A stretch of 64,000 nucleotides of DNA from Psychrobacter sp. UBA3962 (GCF_002385225.1 NZ_DGDC01000010.1:1-64000); one strand, 5' to 3'. Numbered from the stretch's first letter, positions 35,163-44,694 are shown. Numbers and translations: made by a program. The notes: generated by a model from the letters alone, not told the origin.

Positions 35163-37082
35163 ATGCCCAATTCTACCCCTGCTGCTACTAAGCCTGCTCT
35201 TGATTCTTCTGCTAGCCTAACTTTAGCTTTGGTAGGCGCTCCTAACTGTGGTAAGACGGCTTTATTTAATTTATTAACAGGGTCAAAAGCCAAAGTTGCT
35301 AACTACTCAGGGGTTACCGTAGATAAGCGCTCAGCTAGCTTTATCGGTAATGATACAGTTAGAATTTTGGACTTACCCGGCACTTATGGTTTGGCAACTA
35401 CCAGTCCCGATGAAGAGGTAACTCGAAAAGTCTTAATGGGCGAGATGCCTAATGAGCCAATACCTGATGGAATAATTGTCGTTGCCGATGCCACCAACTT
35501 ACGTATGTCATTAAGGATGGTCCTAGAGTTAAAAAGTCTGGGACTACCAATGATGGTTGCTTTAAATTTAAGCGATGTGGCTCTCAGCCGTGGTATGGAA
35601 GTGGATGAGCAAGCTTTATCACAAGAGCTGGGAGTTCCTGTGGTAAAAACCATCGCTATTAAACGCGGGGCGAATCAGCAGTTGTTAGACTTAGTTGCTG
35701 AGTTTGCTGTGACGCATGATGGTCAGTCGCGTTCAGTGCGTTTTGCTCAAGCGGCAACTGATTCTCAGCATTTATATCAACAAGCCGATGAGATGATCAG
35801 TCGTACTGTCTCTATTCCACACAGCTTACCTAGATGGCATGAGCGTCTGGATTATTGGGCTCTGCATCCTATTGTTGGGGTGATTTTATTATTTTTAATC
35901 CTATTTGTGATCTTCCAAGCGGTTTACGCTTGGGCCACGCCAATGATGGAGGTTATAGAAGCTTTAGTGGGCAGTATAGGGGCAGTAGCCGCCAATTTAC
36001 TTCCTGAAGGCATATTAAGAAGCTTAATTGTAGACGGTATCATTGCTGGGGTAGGCAGCGTGGTGGTTTTTGTGCCCCAGATTGCATTACTATTTCTATT
36101 CTTATTAATACTTGAAGATTCAGGCTATCTGCCTCGGGCTGCTTTTTTATTAGATAACCTACTGTCCAAAGTAGGACTCTCGGGTCGCTCTTTTATCCCA
36201 TTATTATCAGGCTTTGCTTGCGCTGTTCCTGCAATCATGTCGACCCGAACCATTCCCAATCCTAGAGAGCGAATGGTGGCGATATCGGTATTACCAATGC
36301 TGACTTGCTCGGCACGACTACCTATTTATGCGTTAATCATTGCGGCGGTGGTGCCCCAAAGATCAGTAATGGGGGTGTTCAATTTACAAGGAATGACTTT
36401 GTTCTTCCTCTACACCGCTGGGATTGCATCAGCCGCCTTAATTTCTTGGATAATGACTCGCTTTCGGCAGGGTAGTTTGCAACAGGTTAGCTTTCCATTA
36501 TTGATGGAGCTACCGACTTATCGTATGCCTAATATCAAGCACATTGTCACAGAGCTTTGGAGTAAAGTGCGGGCGTTCTTGGTTCAAGCAGGGACAGTAA
36601 TCTTTGCCTTAACTGTGGTGCTGTGGTTTTTAGTCAGCTTTCCAGCGCCACCAGTAAATGCAGTAGGTCCGGCGATTGATTACAGTTTTGCGGGTATGCT
36701 AGGCTCGGTTATCGAACCTATATTTCGACCGATAGGGTTTACCTGGCAAATGTGCATTGCCTTGATACCAGGCTTGGCCGCACGTGAGGTGGTGGTTGCT
36801 GCTTTAGGGACAGTTTATGCGGTGGGCGGTGCGAGTGAGGAGATGGCCAATCAGACACTTATTCCTATTATTCATGCCCAATGGGGATTGGCGACAGCTT
36901 TGTCTTTTTTAGTATTTTATATTTATGCCCCTATGTGTTTGGCTACTTTGGCGGTCATTCGTCGGGAAACGAAGTCAATGAAGCAGACAGTTTTAATCAC
37001 CACTTATCTGTTTTTATTGGCGTATGTCATGGCTTGGATTACCTATCGGGTGAGTGGCTCTATTTTTGGTTTTAATGCATAG
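35163..37082 (+). CDS. feoB: ferrous iron transporter B
   Basis: This 639-residue inner-membrane ferrous iron transporter has an N-terminal G domain. G1 is GAPNCGKT (residues 25-32), G3 is DLPGTYGL, and G4 is NLSD, which fits the NxxD pattern of FeoB. Membrane segments run from about residue 235 to the end, with two Gate repeats: the SGRSFIPLLSGFACAVPAIM segment and the later GLAAREVVVAALG. It is shorter than E. coli FeoB (773), mainly through shorter linkers and C terminus. It works with FeoA and the small Cys-rich protein behind it. Iron entry by this route would suit the low-oxygen life implied by the nar and nir genes. Confidence 0.95.
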   Translation: MPNSTPAATKPALDSSASLTLALVGAPNCGKTALFNLLTGSKAKVANYSGVTVDKRSASFIGNDTVRILDLPGTYGLATTSPDEEVTRKVLMGEMPNEPIPDGIIVVADATNLRMSLRMVLELKSLGLPMMVALNLSDVALSRGMEVDEQALSQELGVPVVKTIAIKRGANQQLLDLVAEFAVTHDGQSRSVRFAQAATDSQHLYQQADEMISRTVSIPHSLPRWHERLDYWALHPIVGVILLFLILFVIFQAVYAWATPMMEVIEALVGSIGAVAANLLPEGILRSLIVDGIIAGVGSVVVFVPQIALLFLFLLILEDSGYLPRAAFLLDNLLSKVGLSGRSFIPLLSGFACAVPAIMSTRTIPNPRERMVAISVLPMLTCSARLPIYALIIAAVVPQRSVMGVFNLQGMTLFFLYTAGIASAALISWIMTRFRQGSLQQVSFPLLMELPTYRMPNIKHIVTELWSKVRAFLVQAGTVIFALTVVLWFLVSFPAPPVNAVGPAIDYSFAGMLGSVIEPIFRPIGFTWQMCIALIPGLAAREVVVAALGTVYAVGGASEEMANQTLIPIIHAQWGLATALSFLVFYIYAPMCLATLAVIRRETKSMKQTVLITTYLFLLAYVMAWITYRVSGSIFGFNA

Positions 37083-37101
37083 ATTATTTAAGGAGTAAGT
37101 T

Positions 37102-37230
37102 ATGAGTCATTTTGTCGAATATAGCGTCGTGTTTTTTATCATTGCCTTAGCGGTATATTATACGTGGACTAGGGTGCTGTTTAAAAAATCAAAAAGCTGC
37201 TCATCTGGCTGCGGAAAGTGCGGGTCATAG
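37102..37230 (+). CDS. FeoB-associated Cys-rich membrane protein
   Basis: This 42-residue open frame starts at an ATG 12 bases after a good AAGGAG ribosome site (37090-37095). It encodes one membrane helix (about residues 8-23) followed by a basic stretch and a Cys-rich end, CSSGCGKCGS. That is the layout of the small FeoB-associated Cys-rich proteins found at the end of feo operons in several gammaproteobacteria. It lies 19 bases after feoB, so it is surely co-transcribed. The cysteines may bind iron or a cluster; this has not been shown for this protein. Confidence 0.8.
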   Translation: MSHFVEYSVVFFIIALAVYYTWTRVLFKKSKSCSSGCGKCGS

Positions 37231-37399
37231 TACGTTGCTTTTAGATTTATATCTGCTAAGGTTCTGGTCAAATTAGGGTCTAATTGTTAGACTCTCCTTC
37301 CGTTTATTTCTAGTCTCAAAGTCTATGTTAAAGCTCATCTAAGCTAAATGATACTGCGAATAATTGAAAAAATAATAATAGTAAAAATAAGGAAATCCT

Positions 37400-38677
37400 A
37401 TGGTAACTCAAACGCTGGGCCACTTAAAATTACAAGCGCTTAAAAACGATCCCCTCATTGCTCAGCTGAGCCAAGCGCAGCCTGTATTTTGGCAAAGTGA
37501 TAAATTGGCGCCTTTTGCTGAAGCGATTGAGGATGTGGGGCTTACTTTGGCTGACGTTGAGCAAGCTGAGGCTCGACTACAACGTTTTGCTCCGTATTTG
37601 GCCCAAGTATTTCCTGAGACGGCAGCCACAGATGGTATTATTGAAAGCCAGTTTTATCGTACTGAAAAGCTACAACAGGCTATGGGTCTAACAAAAGGCG
37701 AGCTGTATATCAAAGCGGATAATGAGTTGCCTATTTCCGGTTCAATCAAGGCACGGGGCGGCATTTATGAAGTGTTGCAGTATGCTGAGAAGTTGGCCCT
37801 TGAGCATGGTCTAATTCAAAAGGATGAAGATTATAGCCAGTTTCATTCTGATAAATTTAGAACCTTCTTTTCCAGATACAAGGTTGCGGTGGGCTCAACC
37901 GGTAATTTAGGTTTATCTATCGGGATTATGTCAGCCAAGCTGGGCTTTAAGGCGCAAGTGCACATGTCTGCTGATGCCAAGCAGTGGAAAAAAGATAAGT
38001 TACGTGCCAGTGGGGTCGAGGTCTTCGAATATGAAGGCGATTATGGCGAGGCGGTAGAAAAAGGCCGCAAGCTTAGTGAAGCGGATCCTTATGGCTACTT
38101 CGTCGATGATGAGAACTCAAAGCATTTATTTGTCGGCTATGCTGTCGCTGGCCTACGTTTAAAGCAACAATTTGAGCAGGCAGGTATTCGCATTAGTGCC
38201 GAGCGTCCGTTATATGTGTATCTGCCTTGCGGGGTTGGCGGTGGTCCTGGCGGCGTGGCGTTTGGTCTAAAACTGGCCTTTGGTGATAACGTGCATTGTG
38301 TCTTTGCTGAGCCTGTACAATCACCTTGTATGCTACTTGGCATCTACAGTGGATTACAGGATGAGATTAGCGTACAAGATATTGGCCTTAGTAATCACAC
38401 CATTGCTGATGGCCTTGCAGTAGGGCGGGCTTCTGGCTTCGTTGGTAAAGCTATGCAGCGCTCTTTAATGGCTTTTTATACTGTAGAAGATGAGCAACTG
38501 TATCAGTTATTGCGCCAGGTGCATGAGTTAGAGGGATTAAAGTTAGAGCCTTCGGCTTGTGCGGGTATTGCTGGCGTGCCTTATTTTGCAGAAGTAGAGA
38601 ATGCGCTACATCTGGGATGGGCTACTGGCGGTAACATGATGCCTGATGAAGTATTTGCAGAGTTGTTGGCGCAGTAG
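37400..38677 (+). CDS. dsdA: D-serine ammonia-lyase
   Basis: This 425-residue PLP enzyme converts D-serine to pyruvate and ammonia. The PLP lysine is Lys117 in PISGSIKARGG (E. coli DsdA Lys118), the phosphate-binding glycine loop is CGVGGGPGG, and the SVGSTGNLGLSIGIM-type stretch typical of fold type II is present. Length is near E. coli DsdA (442). AAGGAAAT precedes the ATG. No dsdC or dsdX neighbour is seen, so it may serve D-serine detoxification alone. The next gene, a GST, is 57 bases downstream and could be co-transcribed. Confidence 0.93.
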   Translation: MVTQTLGHLKLQALKNDPLIAQLSQAQPVFWQSDKLAPFAEAIEDVGLTLADVEQAEARLQRFAPYLAQVFPETAATDGIIESQFYRTEKLQQAMGLTKGELYIKADNELPISGSIKARGGIYEVLQYAEKLALEHGLIQKDEDYSQFHSDKFRTFFSRYKVAVGSTGNLGLSIGIMSAKLGFKAQVHMSADAKQWKKDKLRASGVEVFEYEGDYGEAVEKGRKLSEADPYGYFVDDENSKHLFVGYAVAGLRLKQQFEQAGIRISAERPLYVYLPCGVGGGPGGVAFGLKLAFGDNVHCVFAEPVQSPCMLLGIYSGLQDEISVQDIGLSNHTIADGLAVGRASGFVGKAMQRSLMAFYTVEDEQLYQLLRQVHELEGLKLEPSACAGIAGVPYFAEVENALHLGWATGGNMMPDEVFAELLAQ

Positions 38678-38734
38678 TGGCACGAGGGCTCTTTAATTTT
38701 AAACAGTCATTTTTAACTTTAAGATAGAGGTATT

Positions 38735-39382
38735 ATGAGCGATAAGTTTGTAACCTTGTACTCTTTTCGCCGCTGCCCTTATGCGATGAGGGCACGGCTT
38801 GGCCTGTTGTTTGCTGGCGTGAAAGTTGAGCTACGTGAGGTGGTATTAAAAAACAAGCCTCCACAAATGCTGGCAATAAGTCCTAAAGGTACAGTGCCTG
38901 TGTTGCAGCTAACGGACGGGACTGCCATTGATGAAAGCCGTGACATTATGCTGTGGGCACTTGAGCAAAAGGACCTTCAAAACTTGCTTGATAAGACAGT
39001 ACGGGCGGAAGCTGATGCCTTAATTGACCAAAATGACAATGAGTTTAAATACTGGCTTGATCGCTATAAATATGCCGATCGTCATTTAGAGATGGCCCAA
39101 GAAGAATACCGTCAGCGAGGAGAGGTATTTTTACAACAGTTAGAGAAGCAGCTTGAAAAGCAAGCTTATTTACTGGGTGATAAAGTGACTGTGGCTGATA
39201 TTGGCATTATGCCTTTTGTGCGCCAGTTTGCGCATGTCGATCGTAAGGTTTTCTATAATCTACCTTACCCTAATTTACAGCGCTGGTTGCAAGATTGGCT
39301 TCAGCATCCACTGTTTTTGCAAGCAATGACTAAATTTAAGCCTTGGGAAGAGGGGGATGAATTGGTAGTCTTTGGGGATTAA
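38735..39382 (+). CDS. glutathione S-transferase-like protein
   Basis: This 215-residue GST-superfamily protein has a thioredoxin-fold N-terminal domain (residues 5-80). It contains the RRCPYAMRARL motif with Cys14 at the active position, the cis-Pro strand GTVPVLQL and the glutathione-binding DESRDIMLWA. The helical C-terminal domain follows, with ADIGIMPFVRQFAHVD. A CPYA motif rather than Ser/Tyr suggests an omega-like or thiol-transferase activity; this is inference. The substrate is unknown. It ends in a strong hairpin terminator. Confidence 0.85.
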   Translation: MSDKFVTLYSFRRCPYAMRARLGLLFAGVKVELREVVLKNKPPQMLAISPKGTVPVLQLTDGTAIDESRDIMLWALEQKDLQNLLDKTVRAEADALIDQNDNEFKYWLDRYKYADRHLEMAQEEYRQRGEVFLQQLEKQLEKQAYLLGDKVTVADIGIMPFVRQFAHVDRKVFYNLPYPNLQRWLQDWLQHPLFLQAMTKFKPWEEGDELVVFGD

Positions 39383-39419
39383 AAAAGAAGAAGCTTCCCT
39401 TTTTATCTAATTTGGTATT

Positions 39420-39451
39420 AAAGGCCGCAATATTTTTATCGCGGCCTTTTT
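39420..39451. terminator. terminator after GST gene
   Basis: An AAAGGCCGC/GCGGCCTTT stem (39420-39428 and 39441-39449) has a 12-base loop and a T run. It sits between the convergent GST and leucine-rich-repeat genes; the A-rich left side also allows some leftward termination. Confidence 0.85.
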
Positions 39452-39507
39452 GTAATAAAGTGGGCTGTCTAATTTCCTAACTAGTAGACTTGTATCTAGT
39501 AAATCTG

Positions 39508-40392
39508 TTACATAATAAAATGGGCCGGGAAGCGAGTTGTTGTTTCAGCTGGCTGCGTATAGAGCTTATCGCCAAGATCAGCCAGAAATTGTTTCGAAGT
39601 CTCTGATAAGTTTGATAAAGGATTTCCTCTAACATCCAGAAGCTTTAAGGCCTTTAAGTTAGTAATACTGTTAGGCAGATCATTTAGATTATTTGCATAA
39701 AGACCAAGAAGTTTTAATTGAGTTAAGTTACCAATACTTTCCGGTAAAATTGTGAGAACAGAAGCTCGAATTTCTAAAAACTTAAGATTGGTTAGCTTTC
39801 CGATACTATCAGGCAAGGCTTTTAATTTCTTATTAGCAGCAAGCTGAAAAACTTCTAAATTCGTTAGATTGCCAATAGATTGTGGCAAATACTCAATTTG
39901 GGAGCCTCTCATATCAAAAGTAGTTAGGGAAGATAAATTACCGAATTCACCAGGAAGCGTCTCTAAGTTTTTGCATAAAATATTCAGTGATTTAAGGCTT
40001 TTCAGTCTACATAATGCTTTTGGGAACTGTTTAAAAGAGCATCTTAAGCAAACCAAAGTTTCTAAATTATCTAATTCAGCTATCTCTTCTGGTAACTCAT
40101 TAAAGCCAATAATTCGTAAAGATTTTAAGTTTTTTAAATTACCGATAGCGGCTGGTAAGGGTTTAGTAGACTCTCGTATGATTTCACCGACTACTTCATT
40201 ATTTTCTATGATGCCTTTAATTGATTTGCCATAGGACAAGTCGAGGCTTTCAAGTTCAAGTAATTGTTTCGGATCATAGGGGATAGGGTTATTGGAAATA
40301 TCATGGTTATCCACCCAATCCCAAATCTCCAACATCCACTCTTCAAACAAAGGGTGATTGCAATATTCAGCGTACTTAGTATTTATAGGCAT
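39508..40392 (-). CDS. leucine-rich repeat protein
   Basis: This 294-residue protein consists mostly of leucine-rich repeats of about 23 residues (consensus around LPxSIGNLTNLKxLxL), covering roughly residues 48-265. An acidic N-terminal cap (EEWMLEIWDWVDNHD) precedes them. The repeat type is the bacterial plant-like form. There is no signal peptide or membrane helix, so it is probably cytosolic and a protein-binding scaffold. It is monocistronic. Codon use looks more AT-rich than its neighbours, which fits the accessory nature of the region. The partner is unknown. Confidence 0.8.
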   Translation of the reverse strand: MPINTKYAEYCNHPLFEEWMLEIWDWVDNHDISNNPIPYDPKQLLELESLDLSYGKSIKGIIENNEVVGEIIRESTKPLPAAIGNLKNLKSLRIIGFNELPEEIAELDNLETLVCLRCSFKQFPKALCRLKSLKSLNILCKNLETLPGEFGNLSSLTTFDMRGSQIEYLPQSIGNLTNLEVFQLAANKKLKALPDSIGKLTNLKFLEIRASVLTILPESIGNLTQLKLLGLYANNLNDLPNSITNLKALKLLDVRGNPLSNLSETSKQFLADLGDKLYTQPAETTTRFPAHFIM

Positions 40393-40699
40393 AAAAAATC
40401 TCCTATTGCTCTGTCTGTGCCAAAAAGAAACGACACAGTCACCTTACAGAGCAAAAGGAGTTGTGCGTTTTACCAGTCTTTATTTTTCATCGCGCTGGAA
40501 GTAGCCATAAACCCACGATGTTTTTTTATCATAGCAACTTGTTTATAATTTGTCAAAAATAAAATAAGATGAATTTCATTCATTGTTATAAAGGTGAAAC
40601 TAAAAAAGCCCCAATACGAACATTGGGGCTTTTGGTGATAGCTATAAATACTTTAGAGCTATCAAAGTTTCTATTAATCTAAAAATAAAGGGCTAAAAG
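40393..40699. other. 307-base intergenic region
   Basis: This gap holds the upstream region of the leftward LRR gene and the ddh terminator at 40604-40633. A 15-base palindrome ATGAAT-TTC-ATTCAT lies at 40569-40583; its spacer is shorter than in the NsrR-like boxes of this window. No gene was seen. Confidence 0.5.
40604..40633 (-). terminator. ddh terminator
   Basis: A 12-bp AAAAGCCCCAAT/ATTGGGGCTTTT stem (40604-40615 and 40622-40633) with a 6-base loop is followed by further T residues on the minus strand, 67 bases after the ddh stop. Confidence 0.88.
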
Positions 40700-41698
40700 T
40701 TACAGCATCTCTTTACGTAACTGAGCTGGAGATTTCGGTGATAACAAACCTGGCGCCACATCAAACACTGTTTTAGCCCCAGTTTCACCGGCTTGATTCA
40801 TTTTATAAACCGCACGAGCATAGGCCACGAGAACGCTAGAGGTGAACTCAGGGTTACTGCCCAGCTTTAACGAAAATTCTATGCTTTGATTATTCTTCTG
40901 GTCATCACTACCACTCACGCCACTGCGAATGACAAAACCGCCATGAGGCATTTTTTGATGCTCACGATCAAAGGTTTGTTGGTCAATAAAGTTGACTGTG
41001 GTGTCATAGTCAGCGAAATAATCAGGCATGGTCACAATGGCATTACGTACCGTCTCTTCATCGGCCCCTTCTTCTAAGACCACATAACATTCGCGGGTAT
41101 GCTTCTCACGGGTGCTGAGCGTAGGCTGCTCACCACTGCGAACTCGTGCCATGGCAGACTCTGAAGGCAGCGTATATTGAACACCTGACTTAACCCCATC
41201 AACACGGCGTACCGCATCTGAATGACCTTGACTTAAGCCTTTACCCCAGAAGGTATACGTTTCACCAACGGGTAAAATGGCTTCACCATATAAGCGGTTG
41301 ATAGAGAATAAACCGGGATCCCAGCCCACAGAAAGTAGGGCCACTTTGCCGGCTTGCTTAGCAGGAGCATCTAACGATTCAAAATACTCAGGGATTTTGG
41401 CATGAGTATCAAAGCTATCGACAATGTTAAATAAAGCCGCCAGCTTTGGGCCTTGCTCAGGCAAATCAGACTTGGAGCCGCCACACAAGATCAGCACATC
41501 TATCTCATCTTTGTATTGCTCAATATCATCCATGGCGTACACAGGCACGCTATTGTCAATCAGAGTAACCGAGGCAGGATCACGGCGACTGAATACACCG
41601 ACTAACTGCATGTCTGGGCATTGATTGATAGCGGCTTCAGCACCGCGACCTAGGTTACCATAACCGGCGATGGCAACTTTGATTACTGGTTGTGTCAT
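40700..41698 (-). CDS. ddh: meso-diaminopimelate D-dehydrogenase
   Basis: This 332-residue NADP-dependent enzyme interconverts meso-diaminopimelate and tetrahydrodipicolinate, a one-step route to the lysine and peptidoglycan precursor. The Rossmann motif AIAGYGNLGRG is at residues 9-19, followed by the family's VFSRRDP. Substrate-side landmarks are SVGWDPGLFS, WGKGLSQGHSDAVRRV and MPHGGFVIRSG. Length matches Corynebacterium Ddh (320). The pathway is uncommon in gammaproteobacteria, which mostly use the succinylase route, so this is probably an extra or acquired enzyme. It is monocistronic with its own terminator. Confidence 0.9.
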   Translation of the reverse strand: MTQPVIKVAIAGYGNLGRGAEAAINQCPDMQLVGVFSRRDPASVTLIDNSVPVYAMDDIEQYKDEIDVLILCGGSKSDLPEQGPKLAALFNIVDSFDTHAKIPEYFESLDAPAKQAGKVALLSVGWDPGLFSINRLYGEAILPVGETYTFWGKGLSQGHSDAVRRVDGVKSGVQYTLPSESAMARVRSGEQPTLSTREKHTRECYVVLEEGADEETVRNAIVTMPDYFADYDTTVNFIDQQTFDREHQKMPHGGFVIRSGVSGSDDQKNNQSIEFSLKLGSNPEFTSSVLVAYARAVYKMNQAGETGAKTVFDVAPGLLSPKSPAQLRKEML

Positions 41699-41998
41699 TA
41701 TAATTCGCCTTTTAAGTAATACATTTTATTTAATAAGTGGTGCGGTAAATTGCACTAAAATTCATTAGTAATTTAAACCTGTTCGATTATATCAGAGGCG
41801 GAGTTAATCGAACCAGTTGTAAAATACTTAGGTACAACTGCTAAAGTTAATAGATACAAAGAATAAAGAGCCATACATACACAACTTATATTTTTGTCTC
41901 ATAAAAGAAAATTTCAGAAGTTAAAACCATAGTTAAGCTTGTTTAATAATTAACCCTACAGGTACAATGGGATTATTCATTAACAGCGGAGGTAAGGT

Positions 41999-42973
41999 AT
42001 GGATACAATGTTAAAAAGCCCAATCACTGATAAATGTGCGTGGAAAGGTCAAGATATCGCCGATAAAGAGGATTGGATTATAAAGTTAGACCCGCATTTA
42101 ATATCTGTTTTAGATAACGCCCTTAAAACCCTTCAAGCTAAAAATCTACAAGCCCCCAATTTTGAAAAAAGTGATGTCCCTATTGAGGATGCTGCCTTTT
42201 TGACACTGGTAAACGAAGTGTCGGAGGAATTAGAAAACGGCTATGGCTTTATTGTGATTAGAGGACTTGATGTCTCTATTTACAACGAACAAGATTTAAT
42301 CGATATTTTTTATATCCTAGGTCTGTATTTAGGTGTCCCTGTTATTCAAGACAAAGGAGGCCAATTATTAGGTTTGGTAGAGAATGTTGGTGATGTCAAT
42401 GATAAACAGACTCGAGTTTATCAAACCAATGAGAACCTACCTTTTCATGCCGACTTATCAGATGTTGTGGGACTGCTTTGTGTTCGTAAAGCGATGACCG
42501 GTGGTGAGAGTAGTCTGGTTAGTTTCTCTGCAGTATATAACACTATTTTGGAAGAATATCCTGAATACCTAGGCTACTATTATCATCCCGCCTATTTAAA
42601 TCATTTAGGTAAAGAGGGGCCTGGGTTAACACCAATGTTTAGCTACTGGGATGGGAAGCTGGCTTGTCGCTATCTAAGAAAATACATTGAAACTGGGCAT
42701 GAGTTAATGAATGTTCCTATGTCTCGTGTCCAGATAGAGGCTTTAGATGTCTTTGATGAAATAAGTCATCGTCCGGAGTATAGACTAGATATGATGCTTG
42801 AACCTGGGGATATTCAGCTATGTAATAATTACGTGGTTATGCATTCCAGACAATCTTTTGAGGACTATCCTGAGGCCGATAAGCGCCGGAAGCTAGTAAG
42901 ATTGTGGCTAAAAATGGCAAATGCTAGGGAGCTTGCCCCTGATTTTCCAGGTAAGAATGGATACACCTTATAG
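41999..42973 (+). CDS. TauD/TfdA-like Fe(II)/2-oxoglutarate dioxygenase
   Basis: This 324-residue protein has the TauD-family jelly-roll signature. Iron ligands His150 and Asp152 are in LPFHADLSD and the distal His282 is in VVMHSRQSFEDY. A basic residue for 2-oxoglutarate lies in RRKLVRLWL (Arg297 or Arg301). The N-terminal 80 residues are helical. Such enzymes hydroxylate small acids or sulfonates; nothing here tells the substrate. GGAGG lies 7 bases before the ATG. It is 59 bases from the next gene, the WG-repeat lipoprotein, which may share its transcript. Confidence 0.85.
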   Translation: MDTMLKSPITDKCAWKGQDIADKEDWIIKLDPHLISVLDNALKTLQAKNLQAPNFEKSDVPIEDAAFLTLVNEVSEELENGYGFIVIRGLDVSIYNEQDLIDIFYILGLYLGVPVIQDKGGQLLGLVENVGDVNDKQTRVYQTNENLPFHADLSDVVGLLCVRKAMTGGESSLVSFSAVYNTILEEYPEYLGYYYHPAYLNHLGKEGPGLTPMFSYWDGKLACRYLRKYIETGHELMNVPMSRVQIEALDVFDEISHRPEYRLDMMLEPGDIQLCNNYVVMHSRQSFEDYPEADKRRKLVRLWLKMANARELAPDFPGKNGYTL

Positions 42974-43032
42974 TTATTTATAGAAATACTAGCTAACTAA
43001 AAGTATAAATTTTCGAAATCAAGGATGTTTTT

Positions 43033-44694
43033 ATGAAACCCGTCTATCTAGCTTTAACTCTATCTATTGCCGCTTTAATGGGGTGTAGTAATGCAAGTAA
43101 TACAACTTCAGCTAGCTCTAATAGCAGCGATAAGTCAGATCAGGCGGGTGCTATTGAAGCAAAAAAATATGAACCGTGCGTGATACCAGAAGTAGAAGGT
43201 TATCAGCAAGTGGGCTGTTTACGAGATGGGCTAGCCGGTGTTGTGAGCCGCAATGACGCAGATCCTTATACAATGACCAATAGAGTGGGCTATGTCGACC
43301 AACAGGGTAAGTTAGTTATTCCCTTTGAATATGATGGGATTATGGAAGGTGAAGGCGGTGAAGGAATTACCTTTAATAACTTCTCTGAAGGGTTGGCTGC
43401 TGTAGTCAAAAATGAAAAATATGGCTTTATTGATACTGAGGGCAAAGTGGTCATACCTTTAGATTATGACTGGGTTAGCGACTTTTCAGAAGGTCTGGCT
43501 GTGGTGCGTATTAATGAGCGTTATGGTGCGATTGATAAGACCGGTAAAGTAGTTATTCCTGTTAAATATGGCTCATTAGGTGATTTTAATGAGGGTTTTG
43601 CTTTTGCTGCATATCCCTCACAAGACATGGATTATAAATACGGTCTTATTGATAAAAACAATAAGGAAGTGATCCCATTTATGTATCAGCAGATGGGTAA
43701 CTTCAGTGAGGGCTTAGTAGCGGTCCAAAAAGAGGGTAAGTGGGGCTATGTTAATGAAGAGAACAAGCCGATTATTGCAATAGACCTGGATTATGAACAA
43801 GTTAATGACTTTGCAGATGGGTTAGCTGCTGTCTTTGACTTTGAGCAAAATAGCGATAATATGAAGTATGGCTATATTGATAAAACTGGCAAGCTCGTCA
43901 TTCCTATGAGTTTTACCCGAGTATATTGGGACGATAGTGAAGGAAAAATCGACTTTAAAAATGGCTATGCACTGGTAAATGACAGTGAAGGTAATGAGTT
44001 TTGTATTGATACCAAAGGCAAAAAAGCTGAGTGTCCAGCCGGTATCGATAGTTCTCATAAGTACTTTAATGATGATTCGGTTGAAGATGAAATCAACCAA
44101 AAATTACAAAATCAAAGTCAGAGCAGCTCTGCAGGTAGCGCTAGGTTTGCTGCAATTACAGACTATTTAGTATTAAAGCCGGGTCAAAAGTGGACTTGGG
44201 AACAATTGACTGCTTTGCCAAATGTACAGGGATGGCAAAACAAAACTCCTGAAAAAAATAAATATATGCCTAGTGATCCCAATTATTCCATTAATGCAGA
44301 TTTATCTGAAACCGGCTATATGATCGCTTATGGGACCAAGCAGCAGCCAAAGCTTGTTACTCTCGGTTCAGGTCAAGGAATTATGGAAGATGAAGAGCTT
44401 AGGGGTGTCCATGATATTACCGACTTTTTTAATTCTAAGAACTTGATACGTATTCCATCTAATTGTGATGTGGATGATGTTCTTGAGCAGAAGTTCTATA
44501 AATGGCAGAAAGAGGGCGCTAAGCCACTTTATGTATATAAAGCTGTTATGGCAGGCAACTCCGGAACTACTGCACAATATGGTATTGCAGAAAGTTTAGA
44601 TGAGTTTTTTAAACCTCAGTATGAATATACAGAATTAGAGCTTCATAGTGTTGATAATGATTATAATCATGTGGTTTGTACTTTTGATGAGTAG
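43033..44694 (+). CDS. WG-repeat lipoprotein
   Basis: This 553-residue protein is exported as a lipoprotein: the signal peptide ends in the lipobox LMGC (Cys18). A Ser/Asn-rich linker is followed by six to seven WG-type repeats at about residues 75-335, each like YGxIDKTGKVVIPxxY. A low-complexity SQSSSAG linker precedes a C-terminal region (about 375-553) that I do not recognise; it contains one or more conserved-looking Trp and Cys residues (KWTWEQL, SNCDVDD, VVCTFDE). WG repeats form beta-propeller-like or toroid structures that often bind ligands or cell-wall parts. Function is unknown. Confidence 0.8.
   Translation: MKPVYLALTLSIAALMGCSNASNTTSASSNSSDKSDQAGAIEAKKYEPCVIPEVEGYQQVGCLRDGLAGVVSRNDADPYTMTNRVGYVDQQGKLVIPFEYDGIMEGEGGEGITFNNFSEGLAAVVKNEKYGFIDTEGKVVIPLDYDWVSDFSEGLAVVRINERYGAIDKTGKVVIPVKYGSLGDFNEGFAFAAYPSQDMDYKYGLIDKNNKEVIPFMYQQMGNFSEGLVAVQKEGKWGYVNEENKPIIAIDLDYEQVNDFADGLAAVFDFEQNSDNMKYGYIDKTGKLVIPMSFTRVYWDDSEGKIDFKNGYALVNDSEGNEFCIDTKGKKAECPAGIDSSHKYFNDDSVEDEINQKLQNQSQSSSAGSARFAAITDYLVLKPGQKWTWEQLTALPNVQGWQNKTPEKNKYMPSDPNYSINADLSETGYMIAYGTKQQPKLVTLGSGQGIMEDEELRGVHDITDFFNSKNLIRIPSNCDVDDVLEQKFYKWQKEGAKPLYVYKAVMAGNSGTTAQYGIAESLDEFFKPQYEYTELELHSVDNDYNHVVCTFDE

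Noticed and set aside
40569..40583. Palindrome ATGAAT-TTC-ATTCAT looks like an NsrR box
   Set aside because: The arms resemble the other boxes but the spacer is too short compared with 30622-30644 and 50635-50671, and the nearest genes have no link to NO. Kept only as a note in the intergenic entry.
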